A DNA stretch of 14,201 nt from the NCBI GenBank assembly GCA_900539175.1, contig UQAW01000083.1, positions 1 to 14,201 of the forward strand, in the 5' to 3' direction. The stretch comes from an uncultured Lachnospiraceae bacterium (lineage in GTDB: Bacteria > Bacillota > Clostridia > Lachnospirales > Lachnospiraceae). The notes below the pieces were generated by a model, which saw only the letters and a program-made list of their open reading frames with translations, ran no database searches and was not told where the DNA came from. Both the position numbers and the translations under genes were made by a program. This document shows positions 6,304 through 13,981 of the stretch, one piece after another (within the stretch, counting starts at the first letter, position 1; the number at the start of each line of letters is the position of its first letter).

Positions 6304-7716
6304 ATGGCTGAGATAAAAAAGAAACCAGTTGGAATCATGGAGACAGTTCTCCGTGATGCGCATCAGTCTCTGATCGCAACACGTATGACCACAGAGCAGA
6401 TGCTTCCGATTATTGACAAGATGGATAAAGTGGGATATCACGCAGTAGAGTGCTGGGGCGGAGCTACTTTTGACGCTTCTTTACGTTTCCTGCATGAAGA
6501 TCCATGGGAGAGACTTCGCAAACTGCGTGACGGATTTAAAAATACAAAACTGCAGATGTTGTTCCGCGGACAGAACATTCTGGGATATCGTCCTTACGCA
6601 GATGATGTGGTAGAGTATTTTGTACAGAAATCAGCAGCAAACGGCATCGATATCATCCGTATTTTTGACTGTATGAATGATCTTCGCAATCTTCAGACTG
6701 CTGTAAAAGCAGCAAATAAAGAAAAAGCTCATGCGCAGGTAGCGCTTTCCTATACGTTGGGAGATGCTTATACCCTGGATTACTGGACTTCCATGGCGAA
6801 AAAGATTGAACAGATGGGTGCAGATTCCATCTGTATCAAAGATATGGCAGGTCTTCTGCTTCCGTATAAGGCAACAGAGTTGGTAACTGCTCTGAAGAAA
6901 ACAACGAAGCTTCCGATCCAGCTTCATACACATTACACCTCCGGCGTTGCTTCTATGACCTACATGAAAGCAATTGAAGCAGGTGTTGATGTGGTAGACT
7001 GTGCAATTTCACCGTTTGCTATGGGTACTTCACAGCCTGCAACAGAAGTTATGGTTGAAACATTCAAGGGAACTCCGTTTGATACGGGGTATGATCAGAA
7101 TCTGCTTGCGCAGATCGCTGATTACTTCCGTCCGATTAAGGATGAAGCCCTTGACAGCGGACTTCTGAATCCAAAGAACCTGGGTGTTAATATTAAGACT
7201 CTGTTATATCAGGTGCCTGGCGGCATGCTTTCGAACCTGACCAGCCAGCTGAAAGAGCAGCATGCAGAGGATAAATTCTATGATGTACTGGAAGAAGTGC
7301 CGAGAGTAAGAAAAGATCTGGGTGAGTGTCCGCTTGTAACACCGTCTTCTCAGATTGTCGGTACACAGGCTGTATTTAATGTTATCATGGGCGAACGTTA
7401 TAAGATGGTAACCAAAGAAACAAAAGATGTGTTGAGCGGAAAATACGGCGCGACGGTGAAACCATTTAATCCTGAGGTGCAGAAGAAGTGTATCGGCGAT
7501 GTGAAACCGATTACCTGCCGTCCGGCGGATCTTCTTGAGAATGAGTTGAAGACATTGGAAAGTGAGATGGCACAGTACAAAGAGCAGGATGAAGATGTTT
7601 TAAGCTATGCACTGTTCCCGCAGGTTGCTACCGATTTCTTTAAGTACAGAGATGCACAGAAAACCAAAGTGGATGCGAAGGCAGCCGACAAAGAAGACGG
7701 AGCATATCCGGTATAA
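6304..7716 (+). CDS. Oxaloacetate decarboxylase / transcarboxylase 5S-type carboxyltransferase
   Basis: This 470-residue protein is a TIM-barrel carboxyltransferase that exchanges CO2 between oxaloacetate/pyruvate and biotin. LRDAHQSLIATRM (16-28) gives metal ligand Asp18, CIKDMAGLL (177-185) gives the carbamylated Lys179, and LHTHYTSG (207-214) gives ligands His208 and His210. The post-barrel conserved domain follows to the end. The biotin domain found at the C-terminus of the classical roughly 590-residue OadA is absent, as in the 5S subunit of transcarboxylase; the separate carrier at 4707-5084 supplies it. AGGAGG (6287-6292) lies 11 bases before the ATG at 6304. An in-frame TTG at 6298 at five-base spacing is a possible alternative that would add two residues. 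This is the last gene of the operon. Confidence 0.92.
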   Translation: MAEIKKKPVGIMETVLRDAHQSLIATRMTTEQMLPIIDKMDKVGYHAVECWGGATFDASLRFLHEDPWERLRKLRDGFKNTKLQMLFRGQNILGYRPYADDVVEYFVQKSAANGIDIIRIFDCMNDLRNLQTAVKAANKEKAHAQVALSYTLGDAYTLDYWTSMAKKIEQMGADSICIKDMAGLLLPYKATELVTALKKTTKLPIQLHTHYTSGVASMTYMKAIEAGVDVVDCAISPFAMGTSQPATEVMVETFKGTPFDTGYDQNLLAQIADYFRPIKDEALDSGLLNPKNLGVNIKTLLYQVPGGMLSNLTSQLKEQHAEDKFYDVLEEVPRVRKDLGECPLVTPSSQIVGTQAVFNVIMGERYKMVTKETKDVLSGKYGATVKPFNPEVQKKCIGDVKPITCRPADLLENELKTLESEMAQYKEQDEDVLSYALFPQVATDFFKYRDAQKTKVDAKAADKEDGAYPV

Positions 7717-7730
7717 TTGATAAAGTGATG

Positions 7731-7796
7731 GAAAAGCAGAGAAAGATTCCAAAGAGATACGGTATTGCCGCGCAGAGAATCTATCCTCTGCTTTTC
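7731..7796 (+). terminator. Terminator of the Na+-decarboxylase operon
   Basis: An 11-bp perfect stem, GAAAAGCAGAG (7731-7741) with CTCTGCTTTTC (7786-7796), is extended inwards by AGATTC (7744-7749) with GAATCT (7777-7782). A pyrimidine run, TTTTCTTCTT, forms the end of the stem and the following bases. The loop is long (about 27 bases) and the T run is interrupted, so efficiency is uncertain. It lies 15 bases after the last stop codon of the operon. Confidence 0.6.
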
Positions 7797-7799
7797 TTC

Positions 7800-7827
7800 T
7801 TGCACTTCTTTGGAAATATGGTATAAT
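7800..7827 (+). promoter_or_regulatory. Extended -10 promoter of the RpiR regulator gene
   Basis: TTGCAC (7800-7805) and a consensus TATAAT (7822-7827) are 16 bases apart. TGG directly before the -10 gives the extended TGn motif. It lies immediately after the preceding terminator and would give a leader of about 75 bases before the regulator gene. Confidence 0.7.
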
Positions 7828-7910
7828 GAACGACGAATATGAGTGGATGAAATGGATTACACGACAGTGAATGCAAGAGAGTTAAATATCAGAATAGAGG
7901 TTTATAGGAT

Positions 7911-8837
7911 ATGGAACAGACGGATAATCTGCTGAACAGACTGAATCAGCAGTATCATTCCTTGAGCAAGGGACAAAAGCGGCTTGCAAAATTTATTACC
8001 GATCATTATGATAAAGCAGTATTTATGACTGCTGCAAAGCTGGGGGCAGAAGTGGGGGTCAGTGAATCCACCACTGTTCGATTTGCCGTACAGCTTGGGT
8101 ATGACGGGTTTCCTAAGTTCCACCGTGCGTTGGAGGAGCTGGTACGTAACCGGCTGAATTCCATCCAACGGATGGAAGTGACTTATGGACGTGTGCCTCA
8201 GGAAAAAATTCTGGATAATGTTCTTCAGTCAGACATTGAAAAAATCAAGCTGACATTGGAACACACAGACAGGGAGGCATTTAATCTTGCGGTGGATACC
8301 TTGCTGCAGGCAAAGACAATCTATATTGTCGGAATCAGAAGCTGTGCCCCATTGGCACAATTTTTAAGTTTTTATCTGAATCTGATCTTTGAGGATGTCC
8401 GATTATTGCGTACCAGCAGTGCAAGTGAGCTTTTTGAGCAGATGATCAGAATCAGTGAACAGGATGCGATTATCGGCATCAGTTTCCCGAGGTATTCGAT
8501 GCGTACGCTGAAAGCTATGGAATTTGCAAATAACCGGAATGCTAAAGTTATTACGCTTACGGACAGTGTCCATTCGCCGATGAACCTGTATTCGTCCTGT
8601 AATCTGATCGCCAGAAGTGATATGGCATCTATTGTAGATTCGCTGGTTGCACCTTTGAGTATTATCAATGCACTTGTTGTTGCGCTCTGTATGAAAAAGC
8701 AAAAAGAAGTCATGAACACACTTGAGACGATGGAGCAGATCTGGAATGAATACCAGGTCTACAGCAATGACGAGATTAATTATATTGACGATGAAATGAA
8801 GATAAAATTTCCGGAATTGGAGGACAACGATGGCTGA
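7911..8837 (+). CDS. MurR/RpiR-family transcriptional regulator
   Basis: This 308-residue protein is a sugar-phosphate-sensing DNA-binding regulator. The N-terminal HTH_6 domain covers about 1-77, with the recognition region near TAAKLGAEVGVSESTTVRFA (40-59) followed by LGYDGFPKF (62-70). A SIS domain, which binds phosphosugars in this family, covers about 125-260: KTIYIVGIRSCAPLAQF (135-151) and IIGISFPRYSMRTL (187-200) are its two ligand loops. An acidic tail of about 45 residues follows. The Shine-Dalgarno is modest, AGAGG (7896-7900), ten bases before the ATG. The gene overlaps the next by eight bases. Targets cannot be read from the sequence: the adjacent decarboxylase operon and its own operon are the first candidates. 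Confidence 0.9.
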   Translation: MEQTDNLLNRLNQQYHSLSKGQKRLAKFITDHYDKAVFMTAAKLGAEVGVSESTTVRFAVQLGYDGFPKFHRALEELVRNRLNSIQRMEVTYGRVPQEKILDNVLQSDIEKIKLTLEHTDREAFNLAVDTLLQAKTIYIVGIRSCAPLAQFLSFYLNLIFEDVRLLRTSSASELFEQMIRISEQDAIIGISFPRYSMRTLKAMEFANNRNAKVITLTDSVHSPMNLYSSCNLIARSDMASIVDSLVAPLSIINALVVALCMKKQKEVMNTLETMEQIWNEYQVYSNDEINYIDDEMKIKFPELEDNDG

Positions 8838-10059
8838 AGTACTTATTATAGGCGGCGGGGCTGCAGGAATGGCTGCTGCGGTATTCGCCGGGGAAGCGGG
8901 ACATCATGTCAGAATTTTTGAGAAGAATGAAAAACTGGGTAAAAAATTATTCATTACCGGAAAAGGTCGGTGTAATTTTACGAATGCCTGTGATATGGAA
9001 GAATATTTTCATAACGTAGTATCCAATCCTAAATTTTTATACAGTGCATTTTACAGTTTTACAAATGAACAGGCAATTGATTTTTTTGAACGGCTCGGTG
9101 TGCGGACGAAAGTGGAGCGGGGAAACCGGGCATTTCCGGCATCGGATCACAGTTCTGATATTATCCGCGGTATGGAGAGACGGATGAAAGAACTGGGTGT
9201 CTCAATTCATCTGAATACTCGGGTCAGGGAATTATTAGAGGAAAATGAATCAATTGTTGGAATCTGTCTGGAGAACGGGAAGAAGATCTTCGGAGATCAT
9301 GTGATTCTTGCCACAGGAGGATGTTCCTATCCGGTCACTGGTTCTGACGGGGATGGTTACCAGATGGCCAGACAGGTGGGAATTCCGGTTACAACCCTTC
9401 GTCCTGCGCTTGTGCCTTTGGTTGTAAAGGAGGATTATATTCCCATGATGCAGGGGTTATCCTTGCGAAATGTGGAACTGACGATACGGGATAAGAAAAA
9501 AATTCTTTACAATGGTTTCGGTGAACTTTTATTTACGCACTTTGGAATCAGCGGACCGCTTGTATTATCTGCCAGCTCTTTTGTGGGAAAGAAGCTTGGG
9601 GAGGGTCCGCTGCAGGCGACTATAGATCTGAAGCCAGCCCTTACTTTTGAGCAGTTGGATCAGCGGTTGATCCGGGAGTTTGAAGCGGCCAGAAATAAGC
9701 AGTTTAAGAATGCCCTCGGCGGTCTTTTTCCTTCCAAACTGGTGCCGGTCATATTGGCTTTGTCAGAAATTTTGCCGGATAAAAAGGTCAATGAGATCAC
9801 AAGGGAGGAGCGTCAGGGATTTATAAGATTGATGAAATCATTTCCCATGACTATTGTGAAGACAAGGGGATTTGGTGAAGCCATTATCACGCAGGGCGGT
9901 ATTGATACCAGAAGTATTCATCCATCGACCATGGAGACAAAGCAGCTGCGGAATCTGCATGTGATCGGAGAGGTTTTGGATCTGGACGCACTGACCGGAG
10001 GTTTTAATCTCCAGATTGCCTGGTCAACCGCTTATGCAGCGGTACAGGGGATTTCATAA
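8830..10059 (+). CDS. HI0933 / BaiN-family FAD-dependent oxidoreductase
   Basis: This 409-residue flavoprotein is of the usual family length. The dinucleotide-binding motif VLIIGGGAAGMAAA spans 4-17 and Glu31 (IFEKNEKLGKK) contacts the FAD ribose. The family signature GKKLFITGKGRCNFTN spans 37-52, HVILATGGCSYPVTGSDG lies in the middle of the chain, and GFNLQIAWSTAYAAVQGI closes it. The family (HI0933, YhiN, BaiN) has no agreed housekeeping reaction; a bile-acid role has been proposed for one member and should not be assumed here. GGAGG (8819-8823) lies six bases before the ATG, inside the 3' end of the regulator gene, suggesting translational coupling. A similar flavoprotein upstream of cmk is, as far as I recall, a common order in Clostridia. 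Confidence 0.9.
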   Translation: MAEVLIIGGGAAGMAAAVFAGEAGHHVRIFEKNEKLGKKLFITGKGRCNFTNACDMEEYFHNVVSNPKFLYSAFYSFTNEQAIDFFERLGVRTKVERGNRAFPASDHSSDIIRGMERRMKELGVSIHLNTRVRELLEENESIVGICLENGKKIFGDHVILATGGCSYPVTGSDGDGYQMARQVGIPVTTLRPALVPLVVKEDYIPMMQGLSLRNVELTIRDKKKILYNGFGELLFTHFGISGPLVLSASSFVGKKLGEGPLQATIDLKPALTFEQLDQRLIREFEAARNKQFKNALGGLFPSKLVPVILALSEILPDKKVNEITREERQGFIRLMKSFPMTIVKTRGFGEAIITQGGIDTRSIHPSTMETKQLRNLHVIGEVLDLDALTGGFNLQIAWSTAYAAVQGIS

Positions 10060-10169
10060 CAGGATACCAGGGAAAAGGTTATGCGTTTCATGCTTGCATG
10101 AAAAAGCATGACTTTAGGACCCGTAAAACATCCCAACATCATAACATGATACAGGAGGAGCTTAAGAAT

Positions 10170-10838
10170 ATGAGTATTAATATTGCGATTGACGGTCCGG
10201 CAGGAGCCGGAAAAAGTACGATTGCGAAGAAGGTGGCAAAAGAACTTTCTTTTATCTATGTGGATACCGGGGCTATGTATCGTGCAATAGCACTTTACAT
10301 GCTGCGCAATGGAATTGATGTGAAGGAGGAGACGGCGGTATCTGCTGCCTGTCCTGAAATTCAGGTGATGATTGCGTACGAAGATGGTGAACAGAGAATT
10401 CTTTTGAACGGAGAAGATGTCAGCCTTCTGATTCGAAAAGAAGAGGTGGGCAACGCGGCATCCGCAGTAGCGGTTTACGCGGCGGTCCGGTCTAAGCTGA
10501 CAGAATTGCAGAAAATGCTTGCACAGACACAGAATGTGGTTATGGACGGAAGAGATATTGGTTCTGCGGTTCTTCCCCATGCTCAGGTAAAAATCTATCT
10601 GACGGCCAGTGTGCATACCCGTGCCGGACGGCGGTCTAAAGAACTGGAGGAAAAGGGAGAGACTGCGGACATTCATATCATAGAGAAAGATATTGAGGAA
10701 CGGGATTATCAGGACATGCACCGGGCAATCTCGCCTCTTTGTCAGGCAGAAGATGCCGTGTTGGTGGATTCCTCGGACATGGGAATTGATGAGGTTGTGG
10801 CTGCTATTATGAGGATTTATAAGGAGAAGTGCTGCTGA
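10170..10838 (+). CDS. cmk: Cytidylate kinase
   Basis: This 222-residue cytoplasmic enzyme phosphorylates CMP and dCMP with ATP. The P-loop is GPAGAGKST (9-17), the CMP-binding segment is VDTGAMYRA (31-39), GRDIGSAVLP lies at 127-136, and the lid/catalytic segment is ERDYQDMHRAISPL (177-190). The ATG at 10170 follows AGGAGG (10153-10158) by 11 bases. The frame remains open further upstream to 10098, but the P-loop lies at its usual distance from the start chosen here. The 110-base gap before it holds a small hairpin (10086-10092 with 10097-10103) with no T run. The stop overlaps the next start as TGATG. Confidence 0.95.
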   Translation: MSINIAIDGPAGAGKSTIAKKVAKELSFIYVDTGAMYRAIALYMLRNGIDVKEETAVSAACPEIQVMIAYEDGEQRILLNGEDVSLLIRKEEVGNAASAVAVYAAVRSKLTELQKMLAQTQNVVMDGRDIGSAVLPHAQVKIYLTASVHTRAGRRSKELEEKGETADIHIIEKDIEERDYQDMHRAISPLCQAEDAVLVDSSDMGIDEVVAAIMRIYKEKCC

Positions 10839-11689
10839 TGGAAGTAACGGTTGCTAAGACGGCTGGATTTTGTTTTGGTGTCAAAAGAGCCGTGGAACAA
10901 GTATATGAGCAGGCAGAGCATGGAGGTCTGCCGGTTTATACTTACGGTCCGATTATTCATAATGATCAGGTGGTACAAGATCTGGAAGAACGCGGTGTGA
11001 CGGTATTGGATGGAAAGAAAGCGCTGTTGCAGGCAGATAAAGGGACCGTCATTCTTCGGTCTCACGGTGTTGGAAGAGCTGTGGAAGCGGAAATTGAAGA
11101 GCTGGGTTTTCAGATTGTAGATGCGACTTGTCCATTTGTGAAGAAGATTCACCGAATTGTGGAACGTGAAAGCAGAGCGGGCGCTTATATCATCATCGTA
11201 GGAAATGACAATCATCCGGAGGTGGAAGGAATCAAGGGATGGTGCTGCGGACCGGTTTCGGTGGTTGAAAATACCGCTGATTTTGAAAATCTGCCGGACT
11301 TGACCGGTAAAAAGGTGTGTGTCGTGTCCCAAACGACATTTAATTACAACAAATTTAAAGATTTAGTTGAAAAATTCTTGAAAAAGAGGTATGATATTAG
11401 TGTTTTAAATACTATCTGTAATGCTACAGAGGAACGGCAGACGGAAGCAAAGGAAATAGCCAGACGGGTGGATGCTATGATTGTCATTGGAGGGAAGCAT
11501 AGTTCCAATACCCAGAAGCTTTTCGAGATTTGCAAAGAAGAATGTAAAAATACTTACTTTATAGAGACACTCGTTGATTTGGATTCAAAGCCTTTTCAAT
11601 CATTTCGTCATGTAGGTATTACAGCAGGGGCTTCCACCCCAAATAAAATAATTGAGGAGGTTCAAAAGTATGTCAGAATTAAGTTTTGA
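10838..11689 (+). CDS. ispH: 4-hydroxy-3-methylbut-2-enyl diphosphate reductase
   Basis: This 283-residue Fe-S enzyme catalyses the last step of the MEP isoprenoid pathway, making IPP and DMAPP. The three cluster cysteines are present: Cys12 (GFCFGVKRAV), Cys98 (DATCPFV) and Cys194 (NTICNAT). The catalytic acid is Glu128 in NHPEVEG, and VSQTTFN (163-169) is also typical. The ATG at 10838 overlaps the cmk stop by one base, with AAGGAG (10821-10826) 11 bases upstream. An in-frame GTG at 10829 would be only two bases from that site. The 3' end overlaps the S1 gene by 20 bases in another frame. In several Clostridia IspH and S1 are one fused protein. Confidence 0.96.
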   Translation: MEVTVAKTAGFCFGVKRAVEQVYEQAEHGGLPVYTYGPIIHNDQVVQDLEERGVTVLDGKKALLQADKGTVILRSHGVGRAVEAEIEELGFQIVDATCPFVKKIHRIVERESRAGAYIIIVGNDNHPEVEGIKGWCCGPVSVVENTADFENLPDLTGKKVCVVSQTTFNYNKFKDLVEKFLKKRYDISVLNTICNATEERQTEAKEIARRVDAMIVIGGKHSSNTQKLFEICKEECKNTYFIETLVDLDSKPFQSFRHVGITAGASTPNKIIEEVQKYVRIKF

Positions 11690-12752
11690 ACAAATGTTGG
11701 ATGAGTCATTTAAAACAATCAGAAACGGAGAGGTAGTCGAAGGAACCGTCATCGATGTAAAAGAAGATGAAATTATCCTGAACATCGGATACAAAGCCGA
11801 CGGAATTCTTACCAAGAGCGAGTATTCCAATGACCAGAGCGTTGACCTCCAGGCAGTTGCAAAACCTGGTGATAAGATGGAGGTTAAGATCTTAAAGGTG
11901 AATGACGGAGAAGGACAGGTGCTCCTGACTTACAAGAGACTGGCTGCTGAGAAGGGCAATAAGAGACTGGAAGAAGCTTTCGAGAGTCATGAGGTTCTGA
12001 AGGCCAAAGTTACTCAGGTACTCAACGGCGGTTTGAGTGTTGTGATTGATGAGGCGAGAATCTTTATTCCTGCCAGCCTGGTATCCGATTCTTACGAAAA
12101 AGATCTGTCTAAATATGCAGATCAGGAGATTGAATTTGTAATTACAGAATTTAATCCGAGAAGAAGACGTATCATTGGTGACAGAAAGCAGTTAATCGTT
12201 GCTGAGAAGGCAAAACTGCAGGAAGAACTGTTTGCAAGAATCAATACCGGTGACATTGTAGAAGGAACTATCAAGAATGTGACAGATTTCGGTGCTTTTA
12301 TCGATCTGGGCGGAGCAGATGGTCTGCTTCATATCTCGGAGATGTCCTGGGGACGTGTTGAGAATCCGAAGAAGGTCTTTAAAGTCGGCGAACCGATCAA
12401 AGTTCTGATCAAGGATATCAACGGTGACAAGATTGCACTCAGTCTGAAGTTTGAGGATCAGAATCCATGGCTGACAGCTGATGAGAAGTATGCAGTTGGC
12501 AATGTGGTAGAAGGAAAAGTTGCACGTATGACAGATTTTGGTGCTTTTGTAGAACTGGAGCCAGGCGTGGATGCACTGCTTCATGTATCTCAGATTTCTC
12601 ATGAGCACGTTGAGAAACCTTCGGATGCATTAACTGTTGGACAGGTTATTACTGCTAAGGTTGTAGATTTCAATGGCGAAGAGAAGAAAATCTCTTTAAG
12701 TGTGAAAGCACTTGAGACAGCTCAGGAAGCAGAAGATACAGTAGAAGAATAA
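11670..12752 (+). CDS. rpsA: Four-domain S1 RNA-binding protein (ribosomal protein S1-like)
   Basis: This 360-residue protein has four S1 OB-fold repeats at about 18-89, 106-173, 193-262 and 277-347. The last two are the most canonical (GTIKNVTDFGAFIDLGGADG and GKVARMTDFGAFVELEPGVD, then GLLHISEMSW and ALLHVSQISH). The acidic tail 348-360 is typical. E. coli S1 has six repeats; four is usual for the Firmicutes form, which binds mRNA and may not be a stable ribosomal subunit. The ATG at 11670 follows GAGGAGG (11654-11660) by nine bases, entirely within ispH, so it is probably coupled to ispH translation. An in-frame TTG at 11652 precedes that site and was not used. Confidence 0.92.
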   Translation: MSELSFEQMLDESFKTIRNGEVVEGTVIDVKEDEIILNIGYKADGILTKSEYSNDQSVDLQAVAKPGDKMEVKILKVNDGEGQVLLTYKRLAAEKGNKRLEEAFESHEVLKAKVTQVLNGGLSVVIDEARIFIPASLVSDSYEKDLSKYADQEIEFVITEFNPRRRRIIGDRKQLIVAEKAKLQEELFARINTGDIVEGTIKNVTDFGAFIDLGGADGLLHISEMSWGRVENPKKVFKVGEPIKVLIKDINGDKIALSLKFEDQNPWLTADEKYAVGNVVEGKVARMTDFGAFVELEPGVDALLHVSQISHEHVEKPSDALTVGQVITAKVVDFNGEEKKISLSVKALETAQEAEDTVEE

Positions 12753-12773
12753 TTGGATAGATTGAGAATGATA

Positions 12774-12816
12774 ACAAGCATCAGGCGAACAATATTTTTG
12801 TTTGTCCGATGCTTGT
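12774..12816. terminator. Long hairpin terminator between convergent genes
   Basis: A 19-bp stem with one A-C mismatch and two G-U pairs forms between ACAAGCATCAGGCGAACAA (12774-12792) and TTGTTTGTCCGATGCTTGT (12798-12816), with the five-base loop TATTT. TTTA follows on the plus strand. It lies 21 bases after the S1 stop and 21 bases from the stop of the minus-strand gene, so it probably serves the S1 operon and may serve both. The T run on the minus-strand side is weak. Confidence 0.75.
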
Positions 12817-12837
12817 TTTATGTTGTATTGTTATGGA

Positions 12838-13908
12838 TTATTGGAAAAATAGTTGCTGAAGGAAATCCAATGCATAAGCATGAAAATCAGGCATATTCTG
12901 TAAAAGTGATTCTTTGTATTGAAAATAGGCAGGCTGTTTCCTGTAATCCTGATAGAAGATGGGCTCGAATCGTTCCCGAAGCTGTGGGAAAAATAAGCCT
13001 TCCATTTTCTGGTAACAGTTTCCTGCTTTTGCCTTTTCGCGATGTTCAGGATCAACATACACACCGATGCTTTTGTGAACTGCCTGATCCTCTGAAGGAA
13101 GGTAGTAGTAATTCTTGTAGTCTGGGAAAAAGTGTTTCATAATTCCTGCCTGACCATAAATCTGCAGGATGCCGCTGGATTCGGTAAGCGTTATGCGGGC
13201 CTGTGCTCCTTCTGATGACAGCTTACGGGGAATAGGGACGTCCAACTGAAGATTTAATGTGAGAATCCTATCCTGGAACGTAACTCCGGAAATGATAAAG
13301 GCTCCTTCTGCGATTCTTGTATATGCAAGCACCGGAAGCAGAAATACAAGTCCGCGTACGTCATCCAGATTATGTTGTAACAGAAGTCCAAGCAGCGAAT
13401 CATCGCCGTCTGACAGATAATCTTTGTATACCTGAATTAATTCTCCGCCGGAATAACAGTCGGTTCTTTGAATTTGAAGAAATCGTTCAATATCCTTCTG
13501 ACGGACAGCGGAAAGTTCCAGAAGATTCTGATAAGGTTTGACTTTTCGATATAGGTCCAGACTTTCCATATGTACCAACGGATTTTCCAGTTGATAAAAA
13601 GTATATTTATGCTGCAGGTAGGGAAGATCGAAGCCGTTTCCGTTGTAATGAATCACTTTTTTTCGCCCGCTACAAAGATGGGAGAATGCCTGAAGCAGCA
13701 GAGCTTCTTCGGTGGGGTGATCCAGAAACCATTGCTGAAGGATCCATTCTCCATCCGAATGGTATACGGCGCCAATCAGATAAAGATGGGATTTCTTCCA
13801 GAAAAGACCCGTGGTTTCAATATCAAAAAAGAGTGACTCTGTTTCCTGTTTCAGGTATTCTGATATGATATCGTCTTGAATTAATAGTGTGTTTTTTTTA
13901 ACAATCAT
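12838..13908 (-). CDS. YprB-like RNase H-fold 3'-5' exonuclease domain protein
   Basis: This 356-residue protein has an N-terminal DnaQ/RNase_H_2-type nuclease domain at about 25-195: FFDIETTG (27-34, Asp29 and Glu31), HYNGNGFDLPYL (87-98, Asp94) and HNLDDVRGLV (179-188, His179 and Asp183). These are the three Exo motifs, so the active site looks intact. The C-terminal half (200-356) has no motif I recognise. The family includes B. subtilis YprB; its in vivo substrate is not known to me. On the minus strand the start is preceded by AAGGAG nine bases upstream. The gene converges with the S1 operon and diverges from the membrane-protein gene at 13982. Confidence 0.87.
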   Translation of the reverse strand: MIVKKNTLLIQDDIISEYLKQETESLFFDIETTGLFWKKSHLYLIGAVYHSDGEWILQQWFLDHPTEEALLLQAFSHLCSGRKKVIHYNGNGFDLPYLQHKYTFYQLENPLVHMESLDLYRKVKPYQNLLELSAVRQKDIERFLQIQRTDCYSGGELIQVYKDYLSDGDDSLLGLLLQHNLDDVRGLVFLLPVLAYTRIAEGAFIISGVTFQDRILTLNLQLDVPIPRKLSSEGAQARITLTESSGILQIYGQAGIMKHFFPDYKNYYYLPSEDQAVHKSIGVYVDPEHREKAKAGNCYQKMEGLFFPQLRERFEPIFYQDYRKQPAYFQYKESLLQNMPDFHAYALDFLQQLFFQ

Positions 13909-13936
13909 GGCACAATGCTCCTTATTGTGTTATAAT
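13908..13936 (+). promoter_or_regulatory. Plus-strand promoter of the CmpB-like gene
   Basis: TATAAT (13931-13936) is preceded by TGT, an extended -10, and by TGGCAC (13908-13913) as a weak -35 at 17 bases. The -35 touches the start codon of the divergent nuclease gene. Confidence 0.6.
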
Positions 13937-13939
13937 AAC

Positions 13940-13968
13940 ATAGAATTAACAGAAAATAAAGACAAAGG
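13940..13968 (-). promoter_or_regulatory. Possible minus-strand promoter of the YprB-like gene
   Basis: Read on the minus strand, TTGTCT and TATGTT are 17 bases apart between about 13968 and 13940. They are a moderate match to the sigma-A consensus, and the region also holds the Shine-Dalgarno of the divergent gene. The two promoters lie back to back within about 60 bases. Confidence 0.4.
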
Positions 13969-13981
13969 AGCGTATTATCAG

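Noticed and set aside
10086..10103. Small hairpin before cmk as a terminator
   Set aside because: The stem is short and followed by A-rich sequence, not a T run; the genes on both sides look co-transcribed.
12753..13142. 129-codon plus-strand open frame after the S1 gene
   Set aside because: It begins with TTG directly after the S1 stop, crosses the terminator hairpin and lies antisense to the nuclease gene.
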